Below, one piece after another: positions 6,166 through 7,412 of a DNA stretch of 7,412 nucleotides. Within the stretch, counting starts at the first letter, position 1. Each line of letters begins with the position of its first letter. The position numbers were made by a program, and so were the translations under genes. This stretch comes from Lachnospiraceae bacterium (GTDB lineage Bacteria; Bacillota; Clostridia; Lachnospirales; Lachnospiraceae): assembly GCA_009774615.1 (NCBI GenBank), contig VSOC01000033.1, forward strand, positions 25,747 to 33,158. Direction: 5' to 3'. A model generated the notes under the pieces. The model was not told the origin of the DNA. It saw nothing but the letters and a program-made list of their open reading frames with translations, and did not search any database.

Positions 6166-6185
6166 GCAGCTTGTTGTAGAGCTGC
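6166..6185 (-). promoter_or_regulatory. Small inverted repeat in the DUF4160 leader, possible operator
   Basis: GCAGCT (6166-6171) and AGCTGC (6180-6185) form a 6-bp inverted repeat with an 8-bp spacer. It lies between the -10 box and the ribosome binding site of the DUF4160-DUF2442 operon. Autoregulated small modules often carry an operator here, so it could bind a repressor or form a leader hairpin. The arms are short and chance cannot be excluded. Confidence 0.3.
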
Positions 6186-6208
6186 TATTTCTATGCTTAT
6201 ATTCTAGC

Positions 6209-6237
6209 ATTATATCATATCTATAAAAGCCCCGCAA
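6209..6237 (-). promoter_or_regulatory. Extended -10 promoter of the DUF4160-DUF2442 operon
   Basis: On the minus strand a perfect TATAAT (6214-6209) is preceded by TGA (6217-6215), giving an extended -10 element. A weak -35-like TTGCGG (6237-6232) lies 17 bp upstream. Transcription should begin near 6202, about 55 nt before the start codon at 6147. This placement supports the shorter DUF4160 start. Confidence 0.75.
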
Positions 6238-6342
6238 TGCAATATTTGCCTGTCCTGCGATAAACATCTAATCTCGACTTGTCTTTAAAAATCTGTAAAG
6301 ATTCTCCCTAATTCTTACCAAAAAATTAGAAGAATGGAAAAT

Positions 6343-6372
6343 TTGATCAGAAAAAATTAAAAATGTGATAAT
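6343..6372 (+). promoter_or_regulatory. Candidate promoter for the surface-protein operon
   Basis: TTGATC (6343-6348) and GATAAT (6367-6372) are separated by 18 bp, and TGT directly precedes the -10 box. A second candidate, TGC plus TAAAGT (6391-6398, -10 at 6393), lies just downstream without a clear -35. Either would give a leader of more than 100 nt before the GTG start at 6512. The choice between them cannot be made from sequence. Confidence 0.5.
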
Positions 6373-6408
6373 TTTTGTGATAGAAGATTTGCTAAAGTAG
6401 GGTTAATC

Positions 6409-6441
6409 AAAAACAGAGGAGTGGGCCATTCCTCGATTTTT
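6409..6441 (+). terminator. Terminator-like hairpin in the leader, possible attenuator
   Basis: A stem pairs 6416-6422 with 6428-6434 (7 bp with one G-U, 5-nt GGGCC loop) and is followed two bases later by TTTTT (6437-6441). A five-A run at 6409-6413 can extend the stem against that T-run across a 2x2 internal loop. There is no upstream plus-strand gene to terminate, so it lies in the leader of the next gene. It could be an attenuator or the end of a short leader RNA. A competing antiterminator structure was not identified. Confidence 0.4.
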
Positions 6442-6458
6442 CAGACGTTATTTAGCTG

Positions 6459-6477
6459 CTGATGTTAATTTCATCGG
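6459..6477 (+). promoter_or_regulatory. Second leader hairpin
   Basis: CTGATG (6459-6464) pairs with CATCGG (6472-6477), 6 bp including one G-U, around a 7-nt loop. It lies between the terminator-like hairpin and the ribosome binding site. Its role is unknown; it may simply be leader structure. Confidence 0.25.
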
Positions 6478-6511
6478 TTGATGACTAAAATTAGAAAGGA
6501 AGATCTGGGGC

Positions 6512-6742
6512 GTGAATGAACATCATCTTAGTTTTAACAACACCGGTAAACTAGCCACATTTGTTGTCCATGTGCAATGCCACCAGAATGCTACCTGGCA
6601 GGGACAAATCGTCTGGGCTGAGAAAAATCAGACTTCTTCTTTCCGCAGCGCACTCGAAATGATTAAACTCATGGACAGCGCTGTAGAGCAGGCTGGTGTG
6701 GATAATGATAACTTGCATTTTCAAGAAACAGGAGGAGAGTAA
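6512..6742 (+). CDS. Small conserved-looking protein of unknown function
   Basis: This is a 76-residue protein with a GTG start, supported by AAAGGA (6495-6500) 11 nt upstream; no later in-frame ATG would leave a sensible product. I do not recognise a named family. The centre, residues about 12-60, looks like a compact domain: strands LATFVVHVQC (14-23) and WQGQIVWAEK (29-38), then FRSALEMIKLMDSAVEQ (44-60), which should be an amphipathic helix. The tail (61-76) is acidic. There is no signal peptide, so it should be cytoplasmic. It ends one base before the next start codon, and its last codons carry that gene's GGAGGAG ribosome binding site, so the two are probably translationally coupled. 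It may be an accessory factor for the secreted protein, which is inference. Confidence 0.7.
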   Translation: MNEHHLSFNNTGKLATFVVHVQCHQNATWQGQIVWAEKNQTSSFRSALEMIKLMDSAVEQAGVDNDNLHFQETGGE

Positions 6743-6743
6743 T

Positions 6744-7412
6744 ATGTTGAAGAAAGCAGTACCCAATCTGAAACGGTGGGTTAGCGGGTATCTTGTAGCT
6801 GTAATGACCCTTATGCTGGTTTTTAACAATTCGTTTGCATTTTCCGCATTAGCAGCAGAAACCGCATCGGGGAGCAATGCTGAAAAAGAAGCGAGTGCTT
6901 CTGATGCATTTAAAAACAGCAAGGTTTCCCTGAAGAACAGTCAGAAAGAAGATGTACAGTTCCTGATTTTCTCGGAACAGTCTTCCTATGAGCCCGGGGA
7001 AACGGTTTGTCTGGATCTTTACATAAAGAATAATACAGATAAGACCATTACCGACGGCCTTTTAAAGATTGCAAGAGCAAAAGGCATTGAGAAAGACAGT
7101 GCCTATTTTGAAGATATGACGGATCTCTACGAAGCCGCTAACCGTGAGGAAGAAAAGCCTGAAGAAACAACGGCTGAGGAAACAAAGGCTGAAGAAACAA
7201 AGACTGAAGAAACGGAAGAAGGAACTTCCGCAGAAGAGAAAGAAGAACTTACGGCAGAAAGCAGCGAAGAGATTGGTTTAGAAAGCGCAGAAACTCCGGA
7301 AATCACAGAAGCTGCTGAAAATGTTGAAGACCTGCTTCCCACAGAAAGCGAACCCGCGGTAAGCGAAGAGGAAAATTTGGGGACGGAAGTTGCAGACACA
7401 GAAGCTGCTGAA
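6744..7412 (+). CDS. Secreted Glu-rich surface-type protein, N-terminal part
   Basis: The frame is open to the window end, so only the first 223 residues are seen. It starts with a signal peptide: basic N-region (K3, K4, K10, R11), hydrophobic core about 13-33, and a likely signal peptidase I site after ALA (35-37). Residues about 70-110 (for example YEPGETVCLDLYIKNNT, 82-98) look like part of an Ig-like or CARDB-type beta-sandwich. From residue 135 the chain is a low-complexity Glu/Ala/Thr/Ser region with a short tandem repeat, typical of an extended wall-spanning spacer. GGAGGAG (6731-6737) is the ribosome binding site. It is probably an exported cell-surface or wall-anchored protein whose functional domains and any LPXTG anchor lie beyond the window. 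Function is not assignable from this part. Confidence 0.8.
   Translation, partial: MLKKAVPNLKRWVSGYLVAVMTLMLVFNNSFAFSALAAETASGSNAEKEASASDAFKNSKVSLKNSQKEDVQFLIFSEQSSYEPGETVCLDLYIKNNTDKTITDGLLKIARAKGIEKDSAYFEDMTDLYEAANREEEKPEETTAEETKAEETKTEETEEGTSAEEKEELTAESSEEIGLESAETPEITEAAENVEDLLPTESEPAVSEEENLGTEVADTEAAE
7158..7217 (+). repeat. Four 15-nt in-frame tandem repeats
   Basis: Four imperfect copies begin at 7158, 7173, 7188 and 7203. Each encodes (P/A/T)EET followed by T, K or E, within the Glu-rich spacer of the secreted protein. The second and third copies differ by a single base (GAG versus GAA). The 15-nt unit keeps the frame, so copy-number change would alter spacer length without breaking the gene. 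Confidence 0.7.

Noticed and set aside
6148..6267. In-frame ATG at 6267 extending the DUF4160 protein by 40 residues
   Set aside because: The added region overlaps the predicted promoter, does not look like the domain, and lacks a good ribosome binding site; ATG 6147 has an ideal one.
7127..7399. Minus-strand open frame encoding a Ser/Val-rich peptide
   Set aside because: It is the antisense shadow of the Glu-rich repeat region; GAA/GAG codons read backwards give Ser/Phe-type codons and no stops.
1..7412. CRISPR array or complete restriction-modification system
   Set aside because: No regularly spaced direct repeats of CRISPR size are present, and the Uma2 nuclease-like gene has no methylase partner here.

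Overview
The window looks like a chromosomal segment of a low-to-moderate GC, anaerobic Gram-positive gut bacterium, most likely a Lachnospiraceae-type Clostridium relative. This rests on strong AGGAGG-type ribosome binding sites, sigma-A-like promoters often with an extended -10, intrinsic terminators with T-runs, a bacteriohemerythrin fused to signalling domains, a BTAD (SARP-like) regulator, and a secreted Glu-rich surface-type protein. The assignment is inference; no marker gene fixes the genus.

Left part (1-3050): a promoter and a structured leader precede two tandem paralogous genes (198-1547 and 1668-3032). Each encodes an N-terminal diiron hemerythrin domain, a middle domain that looks CheX-like, and a C-terminal phosphoacceptor receiver domain. 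The two proteins align without a gap over about 445 residues and are about 77% identical by hand count. They are probably oxygen/redox-linked signalling proteins. The second gene ends inside its own terminator: the stop codon is in the loop of a perfect 15-bp hairpin, which also serves a convergent tRNA-Ala(GGC) gene.

Middle part (3050-5600): the tRNA-Ala has a near-consensus promoter. About 60 bp beyond it lies a 132-bp non-coding element with perfect 11-bp terminal inverted repeats and an exact 8-bp flanking direct repeat, which reads as a MITE-like insertion. After a regulatory gap with a good promoter come a BTAD transcriptional regulator with an apparently degenerate GGDEF-like C-terminus and, 48 bp later on the same strand, a Uma2-family (PD-(D/E)XK) nuclease-like protein. 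A 17-bp hairpin closes this unit and also lies just downstream of the next operon, which converges on it.

Right part (5600-7412): a minus-strand two-gene operon, DUF4160 followed by DUF2442, resembles a small toxin-antitoxin-like module and has its own extended -10 promoter. Divergent from it, a plus-strand leader with hairpins (one terminator-like) leads into a small conserved-looking protein of unknown function. One base after its stop begins a secreted, Glu-rich protein that runs off the window end. These last two are probably translationally coupled and part of a cell-surface locus that continues to the right.
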